This document shows positions 22,905 to 34,600 of a DNA stretch of 64,000 bases, in pieces; the first letter of the stretch is position 1; each line of letters starts with the position of its first letter. The DNA comes from Lumbricus rubellus (taxonomy: Eukaryota; Annelida; Clitellata; Crassiclitellata; Lumbricidae), in assembly GCA_945859605.1 (NCBI GenBank), contig OX243820.1, positions 23,399,837 through 23,463,836 on the forward strand, read 5' to 3'. Below the pieces are notes generated by a model. The model was not told the DNA's origin. It ran no database searches and saw nothing but the letters and a program-made list of their open reading frames with translations. The translations under genes were made by a program, and so were the position numbers.

Positions 22905-24745
22905 ACGGATGTTTGCCTCTCCACCCTTCGATACCAGTTCTAAGCAGCAGATTTAATTACTGCAATAATTACGCAACCAAGAGCAGAGCTTTCAACTGCG
23001 AGTGGGATCTGATACGCACATATCTCTTCAGAAACTCGTGCATGGTAAACAATGAACATCCAACATCAATGTAGACCTATATATAATATATAATTTATTA
23101 TATATACACAGTATATATACATCTGGATTTGTTAATTCAACTCACTTCATATCGATCAAACAAATTATGTTAGGGGGGCCTATGTTGTTGCCTGACGATA
23201 CTTCAATTAACGCGGCGTATAGGCCTATTTAAGTTTATCTGAGTCAACACCTCCTAGCGAAGCCTAGACTATACTTACAAAATGGTCTATAGCAGAGCAG
23301 CCCTAAAAGGGCCTGAATGTAACCTAATCACTTCAATGAACCTTTGCACACAGTAATGTTGGCTGTGAAGGAACAACGATTAGCCTGCTATCCAAATGCG
23401 ACATAGCAGGCTTCACAGCTTGTCACTAAGGAGACTACACCCACCCATCCATCCATCTCCTCTCTCGCTCTGTCTGTTTGTCTTTCTCTCTGTTTAATTT
23501 TATGGCATTATCATGTGTTCGTCGCCTTGAATTGCGTTCTCTTTGCATTCCAGTCTTGAAAGTTATGTAGGCCTATTGCAGAAAGATCTAAAATTAATGT
23601 TTAAACAAGCAAGCTAGGCTTTCGTAGTCATTATCATAATAATTATACATGTAATTGCGGTTAGGTTAAATGCTGAAACAGTATAGCTATAGGTCTACAT
23701 AATTTTTTTAAAAATCTACAATAAACAAATACCGCAGGCCGTAGTCTATAATCATCGTCGATTGCCTCCATTTCATTTCAGCGATGCTTTGGCGTCTTCG
23801 TGATGTCCTGCAAAAGCATTCTAGGATATTGTGTGGATCCATAGCTTAATTAGGCCTATGTGAACTCACCTACAAATTAGAACATGATAAAAAAGGTTGG
23901 TTCTTGGCTTATGCGATGGATTTGGAAATCACGTGGACACTATAGTGGGGCGCGGTGGTGTAGTGGGTATATTCGTTCCCTTGCAGCCGGAAGGCTGAAG
24001 ATTCGAATCCACATCAAGTCGCCGCGTAGGGACCTTGGGCAAGTCCTTCACTCGCAATTGCTCAACGCTTCGGCGTGAAACTGCGATGCAGTGTCCTCGC
24101 TGTTGTCGGGAGCGCCTCTGAGTAGTGAGCTTGAAGGGGCGCTATAACAAATGCACGTACAAACTAGGCTTTGCTTATAATTGCACCTACATGTAGGTCT
24201 TGTAAGATTAAGTCATGGGACAACAGTTACTGGACCTTGAATGGACAGGTCCACGTTCCTATGTTATCCTGACACGGTAAACTGTCTTGAGTCACCGTCG
24301 TAAAAATAATTCGGTTAAAGATCATGCACAACAGCATCTGTGTCAACAACTCGGAAGACAATTTCCTGTCGGCGTTTGAACTGCTTTACTAGGAACAGTG
24401 TCAATTGCTCTATAAATTTCTCCTATCTGATTGCGCTTAAGCCTACTTGACACAACACTTGATTTGATGCTGTTGATTTTAGACACACATTTACCTTGAA
24501 AATTAAACTGGTTCTTGGTTCAGTCAATAAAGTCACAACTTTTCTGCTACGGTCAATTAATATCTTGACTATAGGCTATAATTATTAAGAAGCCGATATA
24601 GGCCTACAATTATAGGCCAAGGGATTTCTGTGACTATAATGATCTACCAGCACACCAAGACGAATTTCCTTCTTTGTCGAGTGACATATAGCATATAGGC
24701 TATTATAAAATTATGGAAGTAGGCTATAGGCAATAAAATTACAAT
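22905..24745. repeat. Segmentally duplicated upstream flank, copy in front of gene C
   Basis: Shares with A's flank CCACCCTTCGATACCAGTT, CATATCTCTTCAGAAACTCG and CTTTGCATTCCAGTCTTGAA. The TGTCC minisatellite is reduced, and 65-bp units remain at about 23575-23730. A SINE at 23947-24161 is private to this copy. Confidence 0.65.
23947..24161 (+). repeat. tRNA-derived SINE, plus strand
   Basis: GGGGCGCGGTGGTGTAGTGG head, B-box-like AGATTCGAATCC, GACCTTGGGCAAGTCCTTCA body, and GGAGCGCCTCTGAGTAG...GGCGCTATAAC tail. Confidence 0.85.
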
Positions 24746-24751
24746 TATAAA
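24746..24751 (+). promoter_or_regulatory. TATA-like box upstream of gene C
   Basis: TATAAA about 110 bp before the ATG, embedded in the same ACAATTATAAATGA block as gene A. Confidence 0.45.
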
Positions 24752-24855
24752 TGATACCTGCATGATTTGCTGGTCTTTCATGCACTCCTGGTCGAATTCT
24801 TGAGGCAACTTGGTGTTTTTGAGCTTCAGAAATTATAAACGTCTTTTTGCGAAGA

Positions 24856-27800
24856 ATGGCTTTCACCATCGTTCAGATGTTTCTTGCGTTGTTGTTAGCT
24901 GTTCACGTTTGCGTGTGCACGAAGCAAGGTCTGGGCGGAATGGACGTCGGAGTTGTACGTCACATTGACAATTTGGACAAACCGAACTTTCTGTCCGATG
25001 TAAGAGACTTAGATAATGAAGGGACTGAAAGCGACAGGTCGATCACTTATACTTATAAAATAGACATCACCGATGCGATCAACGGTCTGCGTAGTAACGT
25101 CGGAGCATCGGACATGAACTACTTGGTAAGATCTTCATTTTGACGGAAAGTAGTTTAACGACCGTGTATGACCAAAGGGCCTTTACAGTCGGAGGCAGAG
25201 TACAACCTCACACTCCACGTTTATATTGCAACCGAGCCACCCGCAGTAAAGATCCGAGAAATTAATCTCTGACCGGGAATCGAACCCGGGCCGCCGGCGT
25301 GGCGAGAGGGCTACAACCCACTCGGCCCCCCAGGATCTTCAAGATCTTCATTTAGAGTAGCAGGAACTTTAAATAGTTGAGAACTATCTGTTAGAAATGC
25401 TGCAATAATTATTCAATATGGAGTGCTTAGACGTGACTATAGGAGATTATTCTTTCTAGATGCTTCTAAGAGCAGCGCTGGTGTTCATTAATTAAGAGCG
25501 ATAGTAGGCTATATCGTCAACCAAATCATTCAGAATGTTTGCACGAGACTTGAATTAGCATTGTCAAACACATTAAGTTTGTCTATTCAGACTATAAGCA
25601 GTTCTGCTGAGGACGACGCTTCCAACTGGACAAGTCATTGCGACTATGATGCGGACATTTATTCAAGCACAACGGAACCAGTGTATGTGGTCATATTCTA
25701 CACCGTAAATCCACCAGATTACATCTCTAGCCTGGCGACGATCTTTAATAGATCGAATTTCTATTACGCAGTAAGTCAACTTAACCTACTGTAGGCCTAC
25801 TTTCATTACTAGCGCAAATTTTTATAGATTACACGGAGCTTATAGGAAGGCATTTCCAATTTGGTCCCTATAGGTCTCGGTCTACACGAGAGGTGGTGCT
25901 ATGCCAGAGGCGGATCCAGGGGGCAATCCGGCCATGGCCCCCCATTTAAAACTGCCATGGGACGTGGCCCCCATCTGGTCTGAAATTAACAATACGAATA
26001 TGGGTGTAATGGCATATTGCCCCCCATTCGGAAAATTGTATGGGACGTAGCCCCCCCCCATTCGGTTTTCAAGTGGAGGACTACAAAATATATTTTAAAA
26101 AGTCAACTTTTTTGGCGGATGAAAAGTACTTTTTTCTTCAGCCAAAGACCGATGACTAAAAAAAGGTCATAAAAAATCCGGCCATGGCCCCATTGACAAA
26201 TTTACACATTTTTTCACCACGAGAAATTTTTCAGACCCAACACCAAAACTTTTGGCTCCTTCGAAAATGTTTGTATCCGCCCCTGGTATCCTATCCGTCG
26301 GTGTGTTGTCACTTCGGTGGATTCATACAAATCTGTGTTTTGTGCTTATTTAGTTGCGCTCTGTCGAACTACGATCCGTCGGTGCTGCCTACAGTTACTG
26401 TTCAGACGCCATCATCGGAGGCCAGAGCTACACGTTCTATTACATCGGTGCCTACTTCTTTTCCTACACCAGGTGATCCATGAAAAATATTATCATTTTC
26501 TCATTCAACTTTTTGTGTGATGTTTCTGGAAGGGATGGCACCAAATGGAAACTTGGACAACAGTAGATTCCAAATTTCATTTTAGTGACCACTGACCATC
26601 CGAACATTTACGAATAATAGTGATGATAATTGATGGCTAATAAATTAATTTAATGGTACAACAGCAACTTCAGCAGCAAAGCCCAACAGTACACCCTTGG
26701 AGAAGCATGCACAACCTGTCGATCGGATAGCTACTGGTGCTACCAAGGTGGCCTATGCAAAGGTTAGTAAAATATAGGCTATGGGCCACAAAACATCTAA
26801 GCCTTTCAAGGATTATATGTTTGCAACGAAAAGTGATTTCGATGACTACTAGGAGCCTGTCGAAGACATTCTCTCTTGACCAAAATGATAGGGCCTATAA
26901 TGTGGATTTCAATACGAAGAAGTTCGTCTAAGCTTAATAATATTCTTTATTGAAAAGTTTATTTAAACATTTAATCCGGTTGACAGACCGCAACCGGCTG
27001 CAGTTAGGCCTATGCAAATGAAACAATTCACAAGAACGTAAATGATAGGAGACATAAATCTTAACTATACTAACAGTCTAACAATCTGCAATACACGGCG
27101 CTAATAGCAGCCTACAAAGCACGTCTATCCTACCGGGTTCGAACTCGGGTCCGCATATCTCCATGCCAGTGTGTTATCCAATGCACTACCACCATCCACC
27201 GGAATCTACGACCGGAATGGCATATAGCACAATACTGAATCGTCGGTAGTTGCCAATGCGGTATCTGTTCCAGCTCGATCCCTCGATCGATGGTCTTTAT
27301 TAACCTTGGAAGTGCATGTAGGCCTATAGTCTTAATTAGTTAAGAAGTGTTTCAAAAACCTATTGTTCTCTTAGATGATAAGTGCTCACTGGTAGGCTAT
27401 TTATGGTCTGCATTAAGTTTGTGAGCTTAGGAGTTCTGTATACTCTTTAGAACATTCCATACTGAACAAATGAGTAAAAGGCAAATTATAATTGTATACA
27501 TTTATATAATTATATAGGCTATTATTGTTTTTATTTATTGCAGACGATTGTTCTGCCAGCTATTCTAATTGCTGTAAGTGTTACATATTTATCACCCTCG
27601 AAGTGTAGGCTAAATGATTACAATGTGATACCACGCATATCAAACTGATTGACGCCATTAAACTAACACTATTAGTCAGGCCTATAGATATTTAAATGAA
27701 ACTAAAGCGGATTAAAAAACCAAGACTAGGGTAATATCTGAAGACAATCAAAGTATGATAATTTATTACGAAGTGACTAGCGGACCGCCAAGCGGCCGTC

Positions 27801-29390
27801 GAATCTCAAATACTAGCGTAGATACCGTAGTCCAAAGTAAGAGAAGGCAAAGAATACCATAAAAAGATAGACGAAAGAATCAAACACAAGTATCAAAATG
27901 ATGATTAGGCCTACATATTATTTCATTCACGTGTATACATGTATATCTTGTTGCTTTTAACTAGATTGCAATTCCTACTGTCTAAATTGCGCGACCACAA
28001 ACAGTTCAACATGCAGATGTCAATGTCTTGAAGGACGGAATGGTTCACGCTGTAACAGTAAGTTCACAATCGGTTACGTCTGTTTAAATTGTAACAGATA
28101 ATCTTTTAATAAATTAAAGTCAGTTTCTCGTTGCTTATTATTTTTTTTACGAAATTGCAGCTGTTATGAGTGCATGTCGTAGAAATAATTATTATGATGT
28201 TATATATTGCGTATAATAATAATTATTATTATTATGTGGACAACAGTGACGCTGCCTATTGGCTGAACGTGGGTGCCATCTAAGAAATGCTAGCCAGGGA
28301 ATCCACCCAATATCACCCGAAACATTTGAGAACGTGAAATGGTCGATTGATAAGTGTGCTTGGCCTGGCTGTAACGCGGAGAGCAGTGCCCCAAATAACG
28401 GGTGGGGGAACAGAGGGGGACTACCGGTCCCCCCAAATAAGACATTGGCTCGTCTGTTCCCCGAAAATTCAACAATTCAGACCTGTCCTCCAAAGTTATG
28501 TACAAATGTTCGTCTCTCTTGAGAAGGTCTTTCACTCAGAATTGCGACGCGTTATGTAATAATATTAGCCCTTTGTCTAAATGAGAAGACCAGAGAAGAA
28601 CTGGGAACGGAGGAAACAATAGTGGATAAGATCTTGAGAAGACTCACGTGCAGGAACGTAACTAGGATTTTTCGTTTGGGGGGGGGGGGGGGGGCTTAAG
28701 CCTCGAGCATGACGAGTCTATAATGGTGCCGTAATGTATTTAGCCGTAAGCATACAACGCCTTGATTTATTTTGGGGAGGGGGCTTAAGCTTCGTTTGGG
28801 GGGCTTAAGCCCCCAAGCCCAACGCTAGTTACATCCCTGCTCACGTGGTTTATACATGCTCGAAGTGTAGCTGCGCAACGGCAATTCCTCATCAGTTTGA
28901 TTTGTTTGGAAGTGGGAATTACCCCCCTCCCAACATCGTTTTGCATATACGTCTACGGGATCTCATCGCACATAATGGACTATTAAGTTATTGTGCAATT
29001 TTACGGATTCTCAGTCACGGACCGAAGCACTCAAATCAACTGCCCTCATACTTCTTCCCTTTTAACTGATAAAACACCACATAACAATTAAATGTTGGTT
29101 CTCTCTACAGTTTTCTGTTCTTTTCCTAATGCTGGATGGTTGTTGCTGTCTTTACAGGCAGCGATGGCACAAACGCGACGACACCAAGCTGTATAACAAC
29201 ACCTCGGGTCCCATTTGCATGGAGCACAAAAGGCTCAGGCTTTACAACCACCGTACCTCAGACATCTACAACCACCAACGCTTCGACGACCACAAACAGT
29301 GGCAACAACGTAGTTCCTATCGGAAAGCCAATGACTCAGCTTTCCTTGTATGCGACTCTGGCTGCTTTGCTTCTGAGATTGTACATGTAG
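24856..29390 (+). CDS. Gene C: GPI-anchored CAP/CRISP-like protein with EGF-like module and mucin stalk (7 exons)
   Basis: Exons 24856-25125, 25591-25770, 26354-26472, 26665-26762, 27544-27573, 27965-28057 and 29158-29390 join into 340 codons plus TAG. It is the closest relative of gene A: INGLRSNVGASDMNYL, NWTSHCDYD, VGAAYSYC, the hinge (YTLGEACTTC, SYWCYQG, LCKDDC), EGF-like CRCQCLEG with RCNS, and a Thr-rich stalk (PQTSTTTNASTTTNSG) before a hydrophobic GPI-type tail. The furin-like site of the other copies is replaced by ESDRS, so the pro-region may not be removed. Introns still align in places with those of A, indicating segmental duplication. A SINE sits 15 bp after exon 1, leaving the donor intact. 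Sequons include NWT, NRS, NFS, NSS, NGS, NAT and NAS. Confidence 0.8.
25141..25340 (-). repeat. tRNA-derived SINE with 13-bp target duplication (gene C intron 1)
   Basis: The minus strand reads GGGGGCCGAGTGGGTTGTAG, then CCCGGGTTCGATTCCCGG as B box. It is flanked by identical AAGATCTTCATTT at 25128-25140 and 25341-25353. This is a different SINE family from the GCGCGGTGG type, inserted within 15 bp of the splice donor. Confidence 0.85.
25905..26285 (+). mobile_element. hAT-type MITE in gene C intron 2
   Basis: Starts CAGAGGCGGATCCAGGGGGC and ends TTTGTATCCGCCCCTG. Contains CCGGCCATGGCC and the GACTAAAAAAAGGTCAT motif. Absent from the matching intron of gene A, which is only 333 bp. Confidence 0.7.
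27105..27215 (-). repeat. tRNA-like SINE promoter, minus strand (gene C intron 4)
   Basis: The minus strand gives GGTGGTAGTGCATTGGATAA as an A-box region and CCGAGTTCGAACCCGG as a B box, 30-40 bp apart. The tail is not defined. A third SINE family or an old tRNA pseudogene. Confidence 0.55.
28651..28839. mobile_element. Small hAT-type MITE with perfect 8-bp TSD (gene C intron 6)
   Basis: Ends CAGGAACGTAACTAG and CTAGTTACATCCCTG are inverted. The flanks are identical CTCACGTG (28643-28650 and 28840-28847). Contains a long G run and repeated GGGGGCTTAAGC. Not in gene A's matching intron. Confidence 0.8.
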
Positions 29391-30298
29391 GCTACATAAA
29401 TTATGGTTTGGGAATTTTAACATAAATTCGTGACTGGTTTAGTGGCTATCAAGACTTCCTATCTACAATTTTAATTTCGTGTAGACTTATTCAATTGAAG
29501 CCATTTATTTATATAGGCTACCGATCAACTCGGACGGGTTTACGTAAGACGAACGGTTGCGCAATCGAGTGGTAAGCCTAGCGAGCTTGACACCTCAAGA
29601 ATTCGGAATGACCTATAGCCGGGCCTGCAATTTTGTGTGGCAATTTTGTGTGGCAACTTTTGTGTGTCTAATCTAAGTGCGGTTATCCGTGAAAGTAAGC
29701 GATGTTTCACGAGCTTTTGAGTTTCTTGTGTTTACCAGAGTAGGCTTCTCAGTTAAACTTTTTATCTGCCTGTATGGAGCTCTGTGTAGCACTCGAGTAT
29801 AGGTGAACCCTCATGCACAAACCCGAAGGGTCAGTCAGTCTGAGAAGGCAACCCTGGCCGTAATTAAGCCGCCGAGACTCCGAGTTATTTATATTTTATA
29901 TGAATGAAATACCTACATGTAAATAATTATAAGCTGGAATGTCAATTGCACATGCATACAATGACGTAAAAGAGGCAAATGCATGCATTAATCCCGTTTC
30001 TGATTAATGCATTTTTCATCAACCTCGAAATGATGCTTAAAAAACTTCAATAGCTTTATTTATAGTTTGACTTGTGTGCCTATATGAAACTGGGCCACAT
30101 GTAGGTCTATGGTATGATATTATGTAAAGAACTATAATGGAGGGTCATTGGCCGTGGTTTTTATTCTCCAGCAGAGGGATAATTGGTCATGTGGATTGTT
30201 AAGTTTACCATGAGGCAATTTCCTATGGAGACATTGGCGGGCGCGGGGGTAATTTTCTTGTATGTATGCACAATGTAGACCTATGCACAATGTAGACC
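29391..30298. other. 3' flank of gene C, non-coding
   Basis: The first part aligns weakly with gene A's 3' flank. Three imperfect copies of AATTTTGTGTGGC lie near 29630-29670. No gene seen. Confidence 0.4.
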
Positions 30299-30362
30299 TA
30301 TGTATGTATGTATGTATGTATGTATGTATGTATGTATGTATGTATGTATGTATGTATGTATG

Positions 30363-30393
<31 letters not shown>

Positions 30394-30625
30394 GTATGTA
30401 TGTATGTATGTATGTATGTATGTATGTATGTATGTATGTATGTATGTATGTATGTATGTATGTATGTATGTATGTATGCATGTATGTATGCACGCATGCA
30501 TGCATGTATGTATGCATGTATGTATGTACGTATGTATGTATGTATGTATGTATGTATGTATGCATGTATGCATGTATGTATGTATGTATGTATGTATGTA
30601 TGTATGTATGTATGTATGTATGTAG
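30299..30625. repeat. Long (TATG)n microsatellite
   Basis: About 325 bp of TATG units with a few GCATGCATG interruptions near 30480-30500. It sits next to a minus-strand SINE whose family carries a CATA-type tail. ORFs on both strands here are repeat artefacts. Confidence 0.97.
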
Positions 30626-30634
30626 CCTATGTAA

Positions 30635-30772
30635 GTTTCACGCCGAGGGGCATGAGTAATTGCGAGTGAAGGACTTGCTCACGGCCCGTACGCGGCGGCT
30701 TGATTTGGATTTAAACCCGCAACCTTCCGGCTTCAAGGCACCGAACATACTCCTAAGCCACCAAACCCAACA
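30635..30772 (-). repeat. SINE fragment, minus strand
   Basis: Minus strand contains AGGTTGCGGGTTTAAATCC (degenerate B box) and GAGCAAGTCCTTCACTCGCA. The 3' half of the SINE is missing before the TATG array. Confidence 0.65.
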
Positions 30773-30775
30773 ATG

Positions 30776-31419
30776 TAGGCCCATGTCTTGTGTATAGGTT
30801 TGATCACATTACAGCAGGAGCATTTCGGTCTGCAAAGAACTTGAAAGAAGTGGTCTTTATTTTGCCTACGTCAAATGCGCACGTTTGCATCAAATACTTG
30901 CTCAATAAAGCCTACAAAGCACCATTCGTTGGCGCCAAGATGACCCTTGCTGCGCAAGTGTTAGGAAAACCGTTGCTGAATAGCCTACTGAAGTCCCACT
31001 GTTTGAGCCCAAGGTTCTTTGAATACCTGTACACTTGTTTTGAACCCAATGAATTTGAAACTTGGGCTGCGCTGCCACCTCCACTCATCCACACCTCCCG
31101 TCTTGTTTTCCTATTCAATTCACGGCAGCGCTCTACCCTCCAAGCCTCCCACCCGCACTCAAACTGCTAGCGCGGCATCTCACCAGCGAAAATGCATGCA
31201 TCGTCGGCTGACCATGTGTACTATTGTGTAGGAGTCAGTAGGACTATGACCCACGGAATTGTTCGACAGTCACTGTGATGGCAAATTAAAGGAAGACCAC
31301 GGGTCGCAGCCGCCTACAATATTAAGTGTATTCAAAGAACCTTGCTGGCCGGTAGCGGTCCATTATCGAGGCGATGAGGGTAGGCTGTCTGGGTAGGCTG
31401 TAGGCGTAGATCTAAAAGC
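30776..31419. other. Intergenic stretch with an unrecognised ORF
   Basis: A plus-strand frame at 30790-31170 (126 codons) has no signal peptide, repeat or domain I recognise, and no paralogue in the window. Probably non-coding or an old mobile-element remnant. Confidence 0.25.
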
Positions 31420-31453
31420 TATAAAATTACAATGCCTTTCAAACTAAGTAGCA

Positions 31454-31459
31454 TATAAA
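31454..31459 (+). promoter_or_regulatory. Possible TATA box upstream of gene D
   Basis: TATAAA about 150 bp before the ATG. A second candidate (TATAAAA) is at 31420-31426. Context is less conserved than in A-C, and gene E has no clear counterpart. Confidence 0.25.
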
Positions 31460-31604
31460 TACATGTAAGTCCTGATTTGTCGTTCTACACTAATCATCTT
31501 CGATATGAAACAGTGTCGTTAAGCCCTGATTTGTCGTTCTTTCATACACTGCTGATTGTGCTCTGAAGTCGACCTGTAACCAACTTAATTTGTCTTTGAG
31601 AAGA

Positions 31605-34600
31605 ATGGCGGTCATAATCGTTCAAATGTTGTTCGCGCTGTTGTTCGCTGTTCAAGTCTGTAAGTGCACTAATCATGATCTGAGCAGCGGCAATTCAGTT
31701 GTCGGAGTTGTGCGTCGGAATAGCAATTTCAAAGAGAAATCCAAAGATTCAGCCGAATTTGGTGTAGGAGATCTGACAGGAGGCCGGAAGAAAAGATCCC
31801 TTTTGCCAAATGACAGAACTGATATTGTCACGACTGTGAACGAATTACGAGGAAAAGTTGGAGCCTCAGACATTCCCTACATGGTAACGTCATCGCATTA
31901 TGTCATCATCTAGACATAAAATCTTCAGATTTCGCCAACACTGGCAGCTTACTTTGACCTCACACATGAAATTAAGAGAATTTTAACCACCAATATGATG
32001 AAAAAATGGTCAGTTACTGTTCTGAAATGTTTAGTTGTTAACACGAGCAAGCAGCTTATACGTTGTCTGACAGCGGAGAAAGTTCCCCCAGAAGTGAATT
32101 CCCCCGAAGCATTAATTTTATAAAAATGACAGTGGTTTTTAGTTGCTGTTTACATTGTTGTATTACATAAATCGCTGTAATAGACCATGATCTCATTTAC
32201 TACTATATAGCCAAATTATAATGCCATTATTTACTATTATAGTAGGCCTATAACATAATTATGATACTAACATAATTATGATAGTGTGATGTGCATAACG
32301 TACTGCTGATATTTGCACAAATACTACGGTGTAGGCCTACAGCTGCGTGGTTTCTCTCCAGTGTTATCTTTCAAATGCGAACTGTCAAATTTAAAAAGGT
32401 TTTCTTCCTTGAAGACTTAGCAAAAAACCAGTAATAGGCCTACATCACTTCCAAATATTAGTTGTTTGTTGACTCTAGCTGGGTTGGATGGTTGTATACT
32501 AGGCCTACTTGTAACAATTTCTGTTAATTGTGTCCTGTCAACAATTCAGGACCGTCTTGGGCAGTAGGATTAAGCTGATTCTAGTGCTAAAAAGTAAGCT
32601 CGGGCTATATAGACCTAATTATACCTACTGCAAAAGAACGGAGTTGCTGAATATGATAGGCCTACATATAGAATAGTGACCGGACAAAATGGTAGCGGAC
32701 AAAATGGTACTGGGACAAAATGGTATTGGACAAAATGGCACGGACAAAATGGTATGGACAAAATGATATGGGATAAAATGGTAGGCTACTAGGACAAAAT
32801 GGTACGGACAAAATGGTGCGGACAAAATGGTACTTGGAGATAAAGATTCTTATGCTTAAACCATTTCATACATTAAAAAAATCTGTGTTGCGGCCCTTCA
32901 ACAAACCAACTCATTAACTATTTTTCTCCCTATCTCTATCACTTTCTCCCCCTCCCTCTTTCTCTCTATATATAACATAGGCCTATATATGTGATTCTAA
33001 TCAGAAGGGTTTAAAATAGTGTGACATGCATGGAGCGCAAGCTAGGCCGTTTTAAGGTCCAGACACGCGAGGCTCGTGCCTATAATTATGTCGTGCCTCA
33101 CGCAACCGGGGGCTGGGGCGACCCATTGTAACAATCAGCAGTATACTATCAAACTAATAAGTGCAAAACTGACCCACATGCACATTGCACATAGAAGGCA
33201 TGAATGCAAAACTCTATATCTAAGACTGACAGATTGAGGCGGAAATTGGGTTACGTTCAGTGTTCAATCTAGGCATGTCCCGAGCGGGTATCTCCACCCA
33301 TAAGTGACTAGTATTGACTACCCAAAACATTTTACTAAATAATAAGAGTTTTTAGTTGCTATTTAGATAATTGTATTATACGAACTCTAATAATAGGCTA
33401 TACCGTTACGTTATTTATTAAATTATATGATGGTGACAGAAGGGTTTCAGAAGAGTGGACCTTGCGAAGGCCCGTGTAATAAACCATGAGCGGATAATTC
33501 AGTACCGGGGGTAAGTTGAAAATCGGAGCAGGTCGCATCAGGGTCGTGGGATTCACAGATCTACAGTAGGCAGGCCCTAAAAGAAATAAAGATGTAGAAC
33601 ATTCCAACGAACTTTGGAAGGTCACAGGCCAAAAACTTTCAGATAAAATATTTCATTTGCCGCGACCTACAAGGTAGGGTAGCGTCAGCACAGTTTCGCG
33701 GTCGTTATAGGTCTATGTCATAAGCTATATTTCATACACCAAAATGAGAACAATGTCGAATGATTCAATCACGTTTTATCCGTGCCACTTTCTCCGTACA
33801 TTGTGTCTGATATCATTTTCTCTAAGTGCCATTTTGTCCATGCCATTTTGTCCATATCATTTTGTCCATACCATTTTGTCCGCACCATTTTGTCCGTACC
33901 ATTTTGTCCTAGTACCATTTGATCCCATACCATTTTGTCCATACCATTTTGTCCGTGCAATTTTGTCCGTACCATTTTGTCCAAGACCATTTTGTCCCAA
34001 TACCATTTTGTCCATACCATTTTGTCCGTAGGCCTACCATTTTGTCCGCTACCATTTTGTCTATAGAATACTTTTTGTAATTATAATTATAAGCTATTTA
34101 TTGAGATCCATGGGTGAAAAGTTAGAGCGCAGTGTCCTCCACCACAAATGTTGTGGTGGAGAACGAAGATGCTTGCATCCCATCCAATGTTTCAGAAATA
34201 ATTAGGCTATTCATAAATGTCAGTGTAAATGTCTACAATGTCATCCGCTGTTTATCCATAATGAACAGTTTTCATAACTTTATCGCTCTTTATAGCTCAG
34301 CTGGTAACAAGATCCTGAAACGATCCGCCCCAGACCCCGCCGGGGAGATTGCGACGCTCCCCAGAACCCTAGTCGACTTGGGCTTCGTGCCTTCGACACT
34401 CGGGGCTTCGCGCATTTGGAGTTTACAATAATGAGCACCGCAGGGAAATGTCATGGTTGCCACTCTGAGTAGCAACCAGAATTGCGTAGTAGACAAAATC
34501 TTAGATGCAAACAACTGCCATTTTTGGACTCAGTCACTTTACAATGAATCAATTTATATTTGTAGACTTACAGCATTGTTCAAGAAAGCAACGCAGCATC

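Noticed and set aside
30300..30659. Long ORFs on both strands reading MYVCMYVC or HTYIHTYI repeats
   Set aside because: They are translations of the (TATG)n microsatellite in every frame. No start context, splice evidence or non-repeat sequence.
30790..31170. 126-codon ORF as a host gene
   Set aside because: No recognisable domain, no paralogue in the array and no supporting splice sites. Kept only as an unexplained ORF.
33744..34031. Cys-rich ORF that could pass for a small toxin-like or zinc-knuckle peptide
   Set aside because: The cysteines come from the CCATTTTGTCC repeat; the opposite strand is equally open.
32625..34065. CRISPR-like array (regular repeats with spacers)
   Set aside because: The spacers are 2-6 bp and the units are tandem variants. 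The context is a eukaryotic intron, so this is a minisatellite.
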